A stretch of DNA of 64,000 nucleotides from Pseudomonas alkylphenolica. Lineage in GTDB: Bacteria > Pseudomonadota > Gammaproteobacteria > Pseudomonadales > Pseudomonadaceae. A program made the position numbers and the translations under genes. Location of the stretch: contig NZ_JADUCM010000001.1 of the NCBI RefSeq assembly GCF_016009175.1, positions 248,001-312,000 on the forward strand, given 5' to 3'. Of the stretch, positions 17,586-25,851 are shown piece after piece. Numbering within the stretch: the first letter of the stretch is position 1; every line of letters starts with the position of its first letter. The notes under the pieces were generated by a model. It did no database searches. It was not told the origin of the DNA and saw only the letters and a program-made list of their open reading frames with translations.

Positions 17586-19445
17586 TTATACATTTTCCGA
17601 AAGCGTCGAACTAATAATCCTGACCAAATCATCATCCTTGCGGATTGTCAGTGGAAAGCCAGTGATACTTAGTATGTTGCTTGCTATAGATATAACTAGT
17701 GAATCATCTCTTACAGTAAGATCGAATATTTTTGAGCGATCGCCAAGTATTGATCTAGCTAAGGTGTTGAAGTCATTCGCGGAACCGTCGGACTTTAACC
17801 TTGCATGTGCTGGTGCCGCGACAGCAAGTAGGAGATCTCTTAGGGCATCAGCTTCGCAAATTGACTCTGTGTTCGAAGCAAATTGCACGCATCTCAAAAT
17901 ATCATCGTACGGCCCTTGGATCGCTAGTTTATCAAGTTGGCTTATGGATTCCATTTCATCGGCAGCCGCGCTTGGCTTACCTATAGAGGTAAATCTATCT
18001 GACACTTGATAATAAGACTCAATTGACCCCCGCCTTAGCACAAAAAGTCCGGACTTCTCGAGTACGTCCAATAAAACGCATAATCGTTTTTTGATATTAG
18101 TCCAAGCATTATCGCTTGATAAACTAGCTAAAACGACGTCGGGGGATGAGAAAAGGGTGCAAAATGCAGCTCGGCGCTGCGCGATATCGATTTCGCCTTC
18201 TTTTTTGTTTGTCCAATAGGGGTGAGTTTCCGCGTTTGTGGAGATCTCAGACCACCTGTCTTGTACAAGCTTACAAAAATCACCGTATATAGTACCCGCC
18301 ATGGCAGATGCTGAAGAAAATCCTAGGTTTGCAGCATCTTGATCAGCAAGTGGGCATTTTGCGAGAAACTGATTGACCAATTCAAGGCCGTCGGCGACCC
18401 CATCGGCATCTGCTAGCGCGACTGGCTCTTTACCCAATAGGCGAAGTAATTTTGTAACGATTGGCATCTGCCCCTTACCAATTACCGGAAGGAGTTGTGA
18501 ACCAGATGCCTCCAAATTCATATCGGCCTTGCTAGATAGAGCGCTACATATCATTAAGTCCGAAGGCCCTTCCACCAAAAGTGGGCGCTTGCAGAACAAC
18601 GATAACTTGTGCTCCTGCCCGAGACGAGCGATTAGACCTTGGATTTTCTTGTTTTTTAGTTCACCTGCATCTGCCGCTATTTGAACTGGGTCTGCGTTCA
18701 GGTCATAGCAAAACACAAGTGACAGCAAATCATCTGGGCGTGCTAGCTGAATCATTTCGGTGGAGTGTGTTGCAATCACAACAAATTTCTTATTTTTGCC
18801 TTCGGACGGATGACCTGCCACGCTAATAATTTCTTTGAGGAGAAACGCTTGTAGCTGTGGATGTAATGAGACTTCGGGCTCATCTAAAAGCAACGCACCA
18901 ACTTCATCATCATAAAGCGCAGAAAGAATCCCCACCAGATGCATTAAGCCTGATGCTTCACGTCCTGAGGAGTAGGGCTGAGATTGACCGTCAATGCGAG
19001 AAAACAAAATTTTCAAGCTTCCTGCGTCCCACTCTATAAGTAGGTCTCGCTTAAATAGCTTTCTAAGACGCTCCTGAATTTTAATAAGAATGTCCGCGCG
19101 CTCGGCAAGGGTCTGGAAATCACCATTTAGTGTTTCCATTAGATGTCGCCGAACGGAGTCACTTTTGGCACCATATGAAGCGTTGTCATACTCTGGATTA
19201 GGGCGATAACCATCATAGTTGGACCTAAATTGCTCCAACATTCCCATTCGTCCTGCAGAGAGGAAACGTACTTTCTTCCCATCAACATGACTTTCGAAAC
19301 TGTCTTTTAGGCCCCGAAGGATGTGGGTTTTACCTGATCCATTGGGCCCCAAAAGGACTGTCAGCCCGTTATTCAGGACAAGGTTTCTATTAATAGGCCC
19401 ATTATGGCTTCTTATGTTCGCAGTTAACTGTATCGGAAATTTCAC
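17586..19445 (-). CDS. OLD-like AAA ATPase with TOPRIM-type nuclease domain
   Basis: 619 residues. ABC-type ATPase half: Walker A GPNGSGKT (33-40), a serine-rich SSGREASGLMHL region in the signature position, Walker B ALLLDEPEVSLHP (about 190) and a switch histidine IATHSTEM. This is followed by TOPRIM-like motifs LLVEGPSDLMI and ALADADGVADG, the glutamate and DxD of OLD-family nucleases. GTG start at 19445 because AAGGAG lies seven bases before it. The gene is clearly lower in GC than its neighbours and has rare codons, a sign of transfer. OLD proteins act as phage-defence nucleases alone or with a helicase (Gabija); no adjacent helicase is seen here. Confidence 0.85.
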   Translation of the reverse strand: MKFPIQLTANIRSHNGPINRNLVLNNGLTVLLGPNGSGKTHILRGLKDSFESHVDGKKVRFLSAGRMGMLEQFRSNYDGYRPNPEYDNASYGAKSDSVRRHLMETLNGDFQTLAERADILIKIQERLRKLFKRDLLIEWDAGSLKILFSRIDGQSQPYSSGREASGLMHLVGILSALYDDEVGALLLDEPEVSLHPQLQAFLLKEIISVAGHPSEGKNKKFVVIATHSTEMIQLARPDDLLSLVFCYDLNADPVQIAADAGELKNKKIQGLIARLGQEHKLSLFCKRPLLVEGPSDLMICSALSSKADMNLEASGSQLLPVIGKGQMPIVTKLLRLLGKEPVALADADGVADGLELVNQFLAKCPLADQDAANLGFSSASAMAGTIYGDFCKLVQDRWSEISTNAETHPYWTNKKEGEIDIAQRRAAFCTLFSSPDVVLASLSSDNAWTNIKKRLCVLLDVLEKSGLFVLRRGSIESYYQVSDRFTSIGKPSAAADEMESISQLDKLAIQGPYDDILRCVQFASNTESICEADALRDLLLAVAAPAHARLKSDGSANDFNTLARSILGDRSKIFDLTVRDDSLVISIASNILSITGFPLTIRKDDDLVRIISSTLSENV

Positions 19446-19642
19446 AGCATTGCTCCTTGGTGCTCAATTGTAAGTTGGCGACGTAAGCGGGAAGTGTTTT
19501 TCACTTGTTTTTTAAAATGATTTTGGCTCTATGGTCTTTTATTGACTCATAGTCATCGATGTGAGCGGGTAACGATCTGAGGAAGCATGCAACCTGGATC
19601 GCGAGTTCAGACTGAACTATAAAGGGGCCGCGACGCTGCCCG

Positions 19643-20431
19643 TCACCCCCAGGCTTCTTTGAGCAAAGAGCGAAAAAGTCCGGAAAGTAACGGCTCAACC
19701 TCTGTGCGTTCTCTTCGGAGCGGCTTGATGGTCTCAAGTCGATGCAGTTCTCGCTCAATGAATTGTTGGATGGGCATGACCTGGAGCGATAGCCCCATTT
19801 TCGGGGACTGGAGTTTTATTGCAAGCAGGTCATCGATGGCTTGCTGGAATTCGGGCTCTCCTTCAATGCTGCCACGCAGCTTGTCAAATTCGATGGGGGC
19901 GGGCTTATGAAACTGTTCCAGCCACCGCACCGACAACAAGGGGCGCAGCACGTAAAAGTACTTCTGTAAGGGTACCTGAGGGGCCTGAAAGTAGCTTCTG
20001 TAGTTGGTTTTGGCCATGCTGGGATAATGGTGGATGCCACTCTCGACTGAGTACACTAATGGTAGTAAATCCTTAGCCCGTTCGTGGAAAGAACCTGATT
20101 TTTCGTAAATATTAGTGGGCTGCACCCACTCCACAAAACCTGGGTTGGACTTCCAGAATAGTCTCAGTGCCTTACGCAGGTCCCAGCCACTTATGTCCAT
20201 GTCATCTATGACCGGATACTCAATGACGTCACGTTGTTCTTCGAGGCCAATAGAGAGATACCATTCTGGTTTATTGACATAGATGAAGCGCGCATCATAG
20301 TCACTATTGGGAGAGGCAAATCCCCAGGCGCGGCTGCCAGATTCAACGGCTAAAAGCACCTTCACGTCATGCTCTTCCTCAGCACGGCGAAGGCGGTTTC
20401 TAACTTCTTCCTGAATAGCCAAAGAAACCAT
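19643..20431 (-). CDS. Nucleotidyltransferase-fold protein, RlaP/YcgL type
   Basis: 262 residues. The N-terminal VLLAVESGSRAWGFASPNSDYDARFIYV contains the GS and the DxD pair of pol-beta nucleotidyltransferases, in the form found in the RlaP group (PF10127). A helical C-terminal half follows. The ATG at 20431 opens MVSLAIQEEVRNRL; a TTG four codons earlier is possible. It is 198 bases upstream of the OLD-like gene on the same strand, so they may be expressed together. The reaction is not known for this family; RNA-linked roles and tRNA-ligase-like neighbours have been suggested elsewhere. Confidence 0.8.
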   Translation of the reverse strand: MVSLAIQEEVRNRLRRAEEEHDVKVLLAVESGSRAWGFASPNSDYDARFIYVNKPEWYLSIGLEEQRDVIEYPVIDDMDISGWDLRKALRLFWKSNPGFVEWVQPTNIYEKSGSFHERAKDLLPLVYSVESGIHHYPSMAKTNYRSYFQAPQVPLQKYFYVLRPLLSVRWLEQFHKPAPIEFDKLRGSIEGEPEFQQAIDDLLAIKLQSPKMGLSLQVMPIQQFIERELHRLETIKPLRRERTEVEPLLSGLFRSLLKEAWG

Positions 20432-20583
20432 GTGCGAACTCAAAATGGATAATATTTCGCTTGTACGCTACTCATTCGTAGACGGACTGTCCAGTGGCTG
20501 CTTCTGGCCTAACTCAGCCCTTCGCGACCGTCAGCTATAGGTCGGGATAGCGACGGTCAAGCATTGACCGTCACTATGGATAG

Positions 20584-21204
20584 TCAGACTTCCGTTTGTT
20601 CCGCCATTTCTAGGGCATTATCGACCTCGATTCCCAGGTATCTGACGGTGCTTTCAAGCTTCGTGTGCCCAAGCAGAAACTGAACAGCTCTCAGGTTCTT
20701 CGTCCTGCGATAGATAAGCGATGCTTTGGTTCGCCGTAGTGTTTGAGTACCGTACATGGTTGGGTCCAGGCCAATGGCTGTCACCCACGCTTTGACTATT
20801 CGAGCGTATTGCCTAGTGGAAAGATGGTCTGAAGCGTGCAATCGGGTCGGAAATTAAGAAGTCCTCGCTGCGGAGGTGCGCCTGATGCATCCATGCCTCC
20901 AAAACCGTTCGAGTTTGCTCAGTGACTTCAAACTGCACTGGGTGCTGAGTTTTCTGCTGCATCACAATGGCCCATGACGAAACATGCTCCCCATGGACGA
21001 TGTCTCGAATCCTCAGCTTGGTTAAGTCACAGGCACGTAGCTTGCTGTCGATGGCCAAGTTGAAGAGCGCCAAATCACACGTCCTCTCCGCGAGCTAGAG
21101 TCTGACCCGAATGGCCCAGATATCTCTGACTCGGAGCGGGGCTTTCTGCCCGACAAGCTTCCCTTGTTCCAAGGCTGATGGCTGTGTCTAGCAATAGTGT
21201 TCAT
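20584..21204 (-). pseudogene. Broken tyrosine recombinase (phage-type integrase)
   Basis: The C-terminal part, TLRRTKASLIYRRTKNLRAVQFLLGHTKLESTVRYLG, has the R, HxxR-like and Tyr residues of the family. The N-terminal part, LALFNLAIDSKLRACDLTKLRIRDI, lies in another frame, and the first codons MNTIARHSHQPWNKG in a third. I see a frameshift near 21158, an in-frame TAG replacing a CAG near 21096, and another frameshift near 20843. The intact protein would be about 205 residues, a size common in Pseudomonas. It marks an old integration event in this accessory stretch. Confidence 0.85.
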
Positions 21205-21409
21205 GGCTGGTCCTCCACGTTCAGGGAGGACCAGGGTGAATCAGCCACAACGAGTGGTGGTCGCTATTCGACCCATTGCTGACACTCAGGTTTTTCTAAA
21301 ATCAAAGGCCGATTCAGCCGGAAATCTCAGGGAGCATGCGAACTCCTTTTGCATGACGTTGGAGTTCAGCTCCCACCGAAAGCGATCGGCTGGAACGACC
21401 GGTTCGACG

Positions 21410-22066
21410 TCAGCGCCAAAGATGCTCGTCCAGAAGTTCACGAAGCCCAGAGAGTTGTGCGCCAACGTCTCTGATGTCCAATTTCTCCCACTCAGCGTGA
21501 AGAGCGTGGTTGCGGACCGCTGCGTATGATTTCAAACGCTTCGCCTTTACTTGTGTAAAGACGCTGCGTTTGGTCAGTTCATCAATGAGAGGTTCGAGTG
21601 ACATACCATTAACCGCAATCTCAGACTTCCGAGCTATTCGCTTGATAGTGTCTTCAAGCACTGCAGAACCCAGGACAGCAGCTTCTTTGAGCTTACCGGC
21701 CTTATGATACTGCGTCGCATGATCAAGGAAGTCATCGAACGCTAAGGCGACTACTTGGTCCTCAAGCTTAACCAGCAACCCAGCTTGCGCTTCATGCTGC
21801 ACCGACTGAAGTAGACCCAGAAGTTTTTTGATGGAGGAAATTGGGAAGCCGCCGTTAAGTTGCTCATGCTCGACGATCCTCTTCAACTCTGCCATGTAGA
21901 AACTGCCAGGCGGGGCGACCTGGTGTATCGCGTTAGCCGCGGACGAGAACCAACTCTGTGCCTCCACGACATCTTTCATCCAGTAGTCTTGGGGCGACTG
22001 TGACCGGGCTGCGGCATTGCCCCGCGAAATCAGGTCATCGATGCGCTTGAGTACGTGATCCTGCAT
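21410..22066 (-). CDS. HEPN-like hypothetical protein
   Basis: 218 residues, entirely helical by eye. The C-terminal half (AAVLGSAVLEDTIKRIARK... RLKSYAAVRNHALHAEWEKLD) ends in RNHALH, an Rx4H motif of the kind that forms the RNase site of HEPN proteins, and the surrounding pattern resembles DUF4145/abortive-infection C-terminal domains. The N-terminal half is unassigned. AGGGG lies nine bases before the ATG. Located in an accessory stretch with a nucleotidyltransferase and an OLD-like gene, so a defence role is possible but unproven. Confidence 0.65.
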   Translation of the reverse strand: MQDHVLKRIDDLISRGNAAARSQSPQDYWMKDVVEAQSWFSSAANAIHQVAPPGSFYMAELKRIVEHEQLNGGFPISSIKKLLGLLQSVQHEAQAGLLVKLEDQVVALAFDDFLDHATQYHKAGKLKEAAVLGSAVLEDTIKRIARKSEIAVNGMSLEPLIDELTKRSVFTQVKAKRLKSYAAVRNHALHAEWEKLDIRDVGAQLSGLRELLDEHLWR

Positions 22067-22132
22067 GGTGAATTGCCCCTGTTGTTGTCGAGCATTGAAT
22101 GGCTGCTTCAGGCCGCTAGCTGCCTTTGACGA

Positions 22133-22153
22133 AGGGCCGCTATGCGGCCCTTG
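22133..22153. terminator. Strong hairpin after the SDR gene
   Basis: AAGGGCCGC / GCGGCCCTT, nine perfect pairs with a three-base loop, 19 bases after the stop of the minus-strand SDR gene. U run short. Confidence 0.6.
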
Positions 22154-22171
22154 TGTTCAAACACGCTGGAT

Positions 22172-22969
22172 TCAGATCGCGAGGCTGTCGACCACACCGC
22201 CGTCGACCCGCAGGGCTGCGCCAGTGGTGGCGGAGGAGTAAGGGGAAGCGAGGTAAACCACCAGGTGGGCGACTTCGTCGACGTCGGCAACGCGCTGGAT
22301 GATCGAACTCGGGCGGGCACTGCGCACGAAATGGTCAGCTTCTTCGCGGATGCTGCGACCGGAGGCCTTGGCGGCTTCGGCCACCATGTTGGCGACGCCG
22401 TCGCTCAGGGTCGGCCCGGGCAGCACGGCATTGACGGTGACGCCGGTACCTGCCAGACGCTTGGCCAGACCGTGCGAGACGGCAAGGTTGGCGCTCTTGG
22501 TCACGCCGTAGTTAATCATGTCGGCAGGGATGGCGATGCCCGATTCCGAAGAGATGAACAGAATCCTCCCCCAGCCCTTTTTCACCATTCCCGGGGCGTA
22601 GTGGCGAGCCAGACGCACGCCCGACAGTACGTTGACTTCGTAGAAGCGGGCCCATTCGCTGTCGTCTACTTCGAAGAAGTCGACATCGTCGTAGATGCCC
22701 AGGTTGTTGACCAGGATGTCGGCCTCGGGATGGGCGGCGATCAAGGTTTGGGCACCCGCGGCGGTGCCCAGATCGGCGACGACGCCCTGCACCTGGCCTC
22801 GTCCGCCTTGGGCGCGCAGCTCGGCCAGGGCGGCATCCAGCGAATTCTGGCTACGGCCGGCGATGACTACGTCGGCGTGGGCGCGGGCCAGGCCGCGAGC
22901 GATGGCCAGGCCAATGCCGCCGGTCGAGCCGCTGATGATGGCGGTGCGCGCGCCGAGGTCGATGTTCAT
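22172..22969 (-). CDS. Short-chain dehydrogenase/reductase (SDR)
   Basis: 265 residues. The N-terminal cofactor motif GSTGGIGLA (TGxxxGxG type), NNLG in the NNAG position, the catalytic serine at ISSESG and the YxxxK pair in YGVTK are all present. This is a classical NAD(P)-dependent alcohol dehydrogenase/ketoreductase fold acting in the cytoplasm; the substrate is not evident. It stands alone, facing the efflux operon end. Confidence 0.9.
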   Translation of the reverse strand: MNIDLGARTAIISGSTGGIGLAIARGLARAHADVVIAGRSQNSLDAALAELRAQGGRGQVQGVVADLGTAAGAQTLIAAHPEADILVNNLGIYDDVDFFEVDDSEWARFYEVNVLSGVRLARHYAPGMVKKGWGRILFISSESGIAIPADMINYGVTKSANLAVSHGLAKRLAGTGVTVNAVLPGPTLSDGVANMVAEAAKASGRSIREEADHFVRSARPSSIIQRVADVDEVAHLVVYLASPYSSATTGAALRVDGGVVDSLAI

Positions 22970-23253
22970 GGGGTGGCTCCTGTGCGTGAGTTGCAGCGAT
23001 GGAGGGCGTGCCAGCGACAGCCTGCTGGCGACCGATATGCAGCATAGCCAAGGTCCAGGCTGATGAAGACACCGCTCAGCGCCGCCGCCATAGCGTGGCG
23101 CCGCAAAGCAGGCAGGGACAGGAGAACGAGAAGGAATGAAGTGGCGGTAATTCGCTACAGGACGCTGGCTCAGGCGAATGACCCGTGAATAAGGTTTGTC
23201 CCGGTGATTTGGAGCGCTTTGCGCCTATTCCGGGGGTGAAGGTCCGTAGGCCT

Positions 23254-23697
23254 CTATCGCTTTGCATGCTCGCCAGACGTGTGCTGTTTGATGATGTCCA
23301 TCACCGCAGCGGTCATGATTGCGGTTGAAACACCGAACATGAGTATGCCATTGGCCGCCTCCAGTGGACTGAGCAAGCGCCATTGCGGGCTGAGGACCAC
23401 ATCGCCATAGCCCAGGGTGGAGAAGGTCACTCCGGAAAAGTACAGCGCGGTGATGAAGTCCTCGAACTCACCGAGCAGCAGGAACAACAGCGCCCATAAA
23501 GCCATCTGCACGTAGTTGCCGATGAGCATCACCACCATGACCATCGACAGCAAGCGCACGTCATCGCCCCAGGAGGGGCTCAGGTTCATCTTGCGTCGCA
23601 GCGACACATAGCGACGCGCGCACAGGGCTAGAAACACTGCCTGCAACACAACACAGAGCACGATCACCGGCAGGCCTACCAGAAAATTGATCAGCAT
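23254..23697 (-). CDS. Two-helix potassium channel-like protein
   Basis: 147 residues with three or four hydrophobic stretches and the selectivity filter TLGYGD (in SGVTFSTLGYGDVVLSP) between the last two helices, as in Ion_trans_2 channels. It has no visible ligand domain. It overlaps the DUF2955 gene by seven bases and is last in the five-gene minus-strand operon, so it may balance charge for the exporter, though that is inference. Confidence 0.85.
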   Translation of the reverse strand: MLINFLVGLPVIVLCVVLQAVFLALCARRYVSLRRKMNLSPSWGDDVRLLSMVMVVMLIGNYVQMALWALLFLLLGEFEDFITALYFSGVTFSTLGYGDVVLSPQWRLLSPLEAANGILMFGVSTAIMTAAVMDIIKQHTSGEHAKR

Positions 23698-24743
23698 GGG
23701 TGACCCTCTTCAGCAGGTGGCTTGGAAGCATTTCGACGTTGCCGGCGCTTGTCGAGCAGGTAAACCATCGCACAGGCGTACAGGGTGACCAGGATGAACA
23801 GCCCCATGCGGATGGCGAAGGCGGTGTAGACATCCTTGCCGGCGGCGCTGTCCTGCACCGACTGGCCGAGCAGAATGATCATGGTCGTCAGGCTGTTGAG
23901 CCAGAAGCCCGGCGTGTAGCTGCCCGGGCTCAGCCCGTAGAGCTTTCGGGCCAGCACCAGCCCGAACAGCAGCATCCACAGGAAGAACATCCACAGGTTG
24001 ACGAACAGGCCCAGGGCGAACCAGAAGAGAATCGCCATCAGGCCGCCGAGCAGGGTCGAGCCGAGCAGCTCCCGCCCGGCAGTGCGTGCACGGGTGGCGG
24101 TGCTCTGCTGGCCGAGGTTGACCGACTTCATGATGATCGGCATGTAGCTGGCCGGATCGATCAGCGCCAACAGGAAGGCGGGCATCACCACCAGTGCTGC
24201 GCGCAAAGCCAACCAGCTGATTTCGTCGGCCGACAGGGCTGGGGTGGGGGCGGGCGGCTGGGCGCCGAGCGGGTCAGGGAACAGCCAGTGGCTGATCGAC
24301 ACCACTGTGACGGCCAGGAGCAAGCCCTTGACCAGCGACACGATCACCTGCAGTGCCAGGTCGAACTCGGTAGCGCCGGCCGCGCTGATCATCGTCAAGC
24401 CAACCACCATGAAGGTGGCGACCAGCGAATTGCCGCCACTCATGCCATAGCGGAACACCAGAAACAGGCACAGGCCGACCAGTATCACACCGGTCAGCGC
24501 GTAGTAATGCAGCAGCGGTATCAACAGCAAGCCGCTGCCGGTGGTCACCATCAGCACCACCGTCAGGCCCAGGCTGGCCTTGAACGGCAGTGGTCGATTC
24601 ATCGCCGCCAGCATCGTCAGCGCCAGCATCGGTGCGATGAACGGGATCGGCAGGGCCAGGCCGAAGCTTGCGGCCAGGCACAGCGCAGTGCCAGTGGCCA
24701 GGCGCAGGGCTCGCCTGGCACGGACTTGTTGTTCAGTAGGCAT
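23691..24743 (-). CDS. DUF2955-family inner-membrane protein (efflux component)
   Basis: 350 residues with about ten membrane helices in two similar halves, resembling aromatic-acid exporter/FUSC-type proteins. It overlaps the HlyD-type gene by 11 bases and belongs to the unit AI-2E family, OprM/NodT, HlyD, DUF2955, K+ channel. It is probably the inner-membrane pump of a tripartite exporter; the cargo is unknown. Confidence 0.82.
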   Translation of the reverse strand: MPTEQQVRARRALRLATGTALCLAASFGLALPIPFIAPMLALTMLAAMNRPLPFKASLGLTVVLMVTTGSGLLLIPLLHYYALTGVILVGLCLFLVFRYGMSGGNSLVATFMVVGLTMISAAGATEFDLALQVIVSLVKGLLLAVTVVSISHWLFPDPLGAQPPAPTPALSADEISWLALRAALVVMPAFLLALIDPASYMPIIMKSVNLGQQSTATRARTAGRELLGSTLLGGLMAILFWFALGLFVNLWMFFLWMLLFGLVLARKLYGLSPGSYTPGFWLNSLTTMIILLGQSVQDSAAGKDVYTAFAIRMGLFILVTLYACAMVYLLDKRRQRRNASKPPAEEGHPC

Positions 24744-25851
24744 ACGACATCCAGCTCATCACGCGCAGGAACAGCCGGCCCAGCAGGTTCAGCGGGTTGC
24801 CTTCGCTGGGGAACGCCATGACCTCGGCCTGGCCACCGACACGGATGCCGCTGAGGTCGCTCAACTGGCCGGGCGCAAGCTCGATGATCACTGGAAAACG
24901 CTGGGCCGGGCGCAGCCAGTCACGGCTGTTCTGCACTGTGGGCAAGGTCCCGGCTGGCGTGCTCTGGCCGGTACTCACACCATAGCCGATGCTGCGCACA
25001 CGGCCTTCGAATACCGTGCCGGGAAGGCTATCCAGCACGATGCGCACCGGGGTCCCGGGCCTGACCTTGCCCAGGTTGTTCTCCGTCATGTCGGCCGTGA
25101 CCCACACATCGTGGATGGCGATCAAGGTCATCAACGGCGCACCGGCTGCGGCGAACTGGCCAACATCGGTGCGCAGGTCGGTGACCAGCCCGTCCGAGCG
25201 GGCACGAACCGAGCTGTTGGCCAGGTCCAGCTCGGCCTTGTCCACAGTGGCAATGGCGCTGAGCAGCTGGGCATTTTTCTCGTCACTGCCACCTTGGGTT
25301 TCTCGGGCGCGTTCTACTTCTGCCCGCGCTGCGGCGACATGGGCGACGGCCGCATCGAGGGTGGAGCGGGAAATTTCCAGCCGGCGTACGGAGATGGTCC
25401 CAGGGTCTTCCTTGTACAGACGCTCAAGGCGTTGGAGGTCCTTGCGGGACATGACTTCGTTGGCCTGGGCCGCTTTCAGCGACGCCACCTTGGAGTCGAT
25501 GCCGGCGGTGTTGGCGCCGATCTGCTTGCGGGTGCTCTGCAAGTCGGCACGCGCGCGGTCGACAGCGATCTGGTAGTGCTGCGGGTTCACCTCGAACAGG
25601 ACGTCGCCGGCCTTGACGTCCTGGTTGTTGCGCACGTTGACTTTGGTGACAGTGCCCGCGACCTCCGCCGCCACCGGAACGATGAATGTCTGCACCCGTG
25701 CCTGTTGCGTGTAGGGGGTAAAGCGGTCGGCCAGCAGGTACCAGACCAGGCTCAGGACGATCAGCACAGCAACCCAATTCAGCGCTTTTTTTGCCGGGTC
25801 GGCCACAGGCGACGGTGCAGTTACTTCCATCTCTTGTTGGCGGTCACTCAA
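24733..25851 (-). CDS. HlyD/EmrA-family periplasmic adaptor
   Basis: 372 residues: an N-terminal membrane anchor (about 22-42), a biotinyl-lipoyl-like half (VRNNQDVKAGDVLFEVNP), a long coiled-coil hairpin (about 85-210) and a second barrel half (ARSDGLVTDLRTDVGQFAAAGAPLM). It bridges the inner-membrane pump and outer-membrane channel. The apparent start is a TTG overlapping the upstream stop with AAGGAAGG before it; an ATG seven codons later is the alternative. Confidence 0.9.
   Translation of the reverse strand: MSDRQQEMEVTAPSPVADPAKKALNWVAVLIVLSLVWYLLADRFTPYTQQARVQTFIVPVAAEVAGTVTKVNVRNNQDVKAGDVLFEVNPQHYQIAVDRARADLQSTRKQIGANTAGIDSKVASLKAAQANEVMSRKDLQRLERLYKEDPGTISVRRLEISRSTLDAAVAHVAAARAEVERARETQGGSDEKNAQLLSAIATVDKAELDLANSSVRARSDGLVTDLRTDVGQFAAAGAPLMTLIAIHDVWVTADMTENNLGKVRPGTPVRIVLDSLPGTVFEGRVRSIGYGVSTGQSTPAGTLPTVQNSRDWLRPAQRFPVIIELAPGQLSDLSGIRVGGQAEVMAFPSEGNPLNLLGRLFLRVMSWMSYAY

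Noticed and set aside
19501..19758. 85-codon open frame overlapping the nucleotidyltransferase end
   Set aside because: Overlaps the 3' part of a clear gene in another frame by 116 bases, with no recognisable family; kept only as a possibility.
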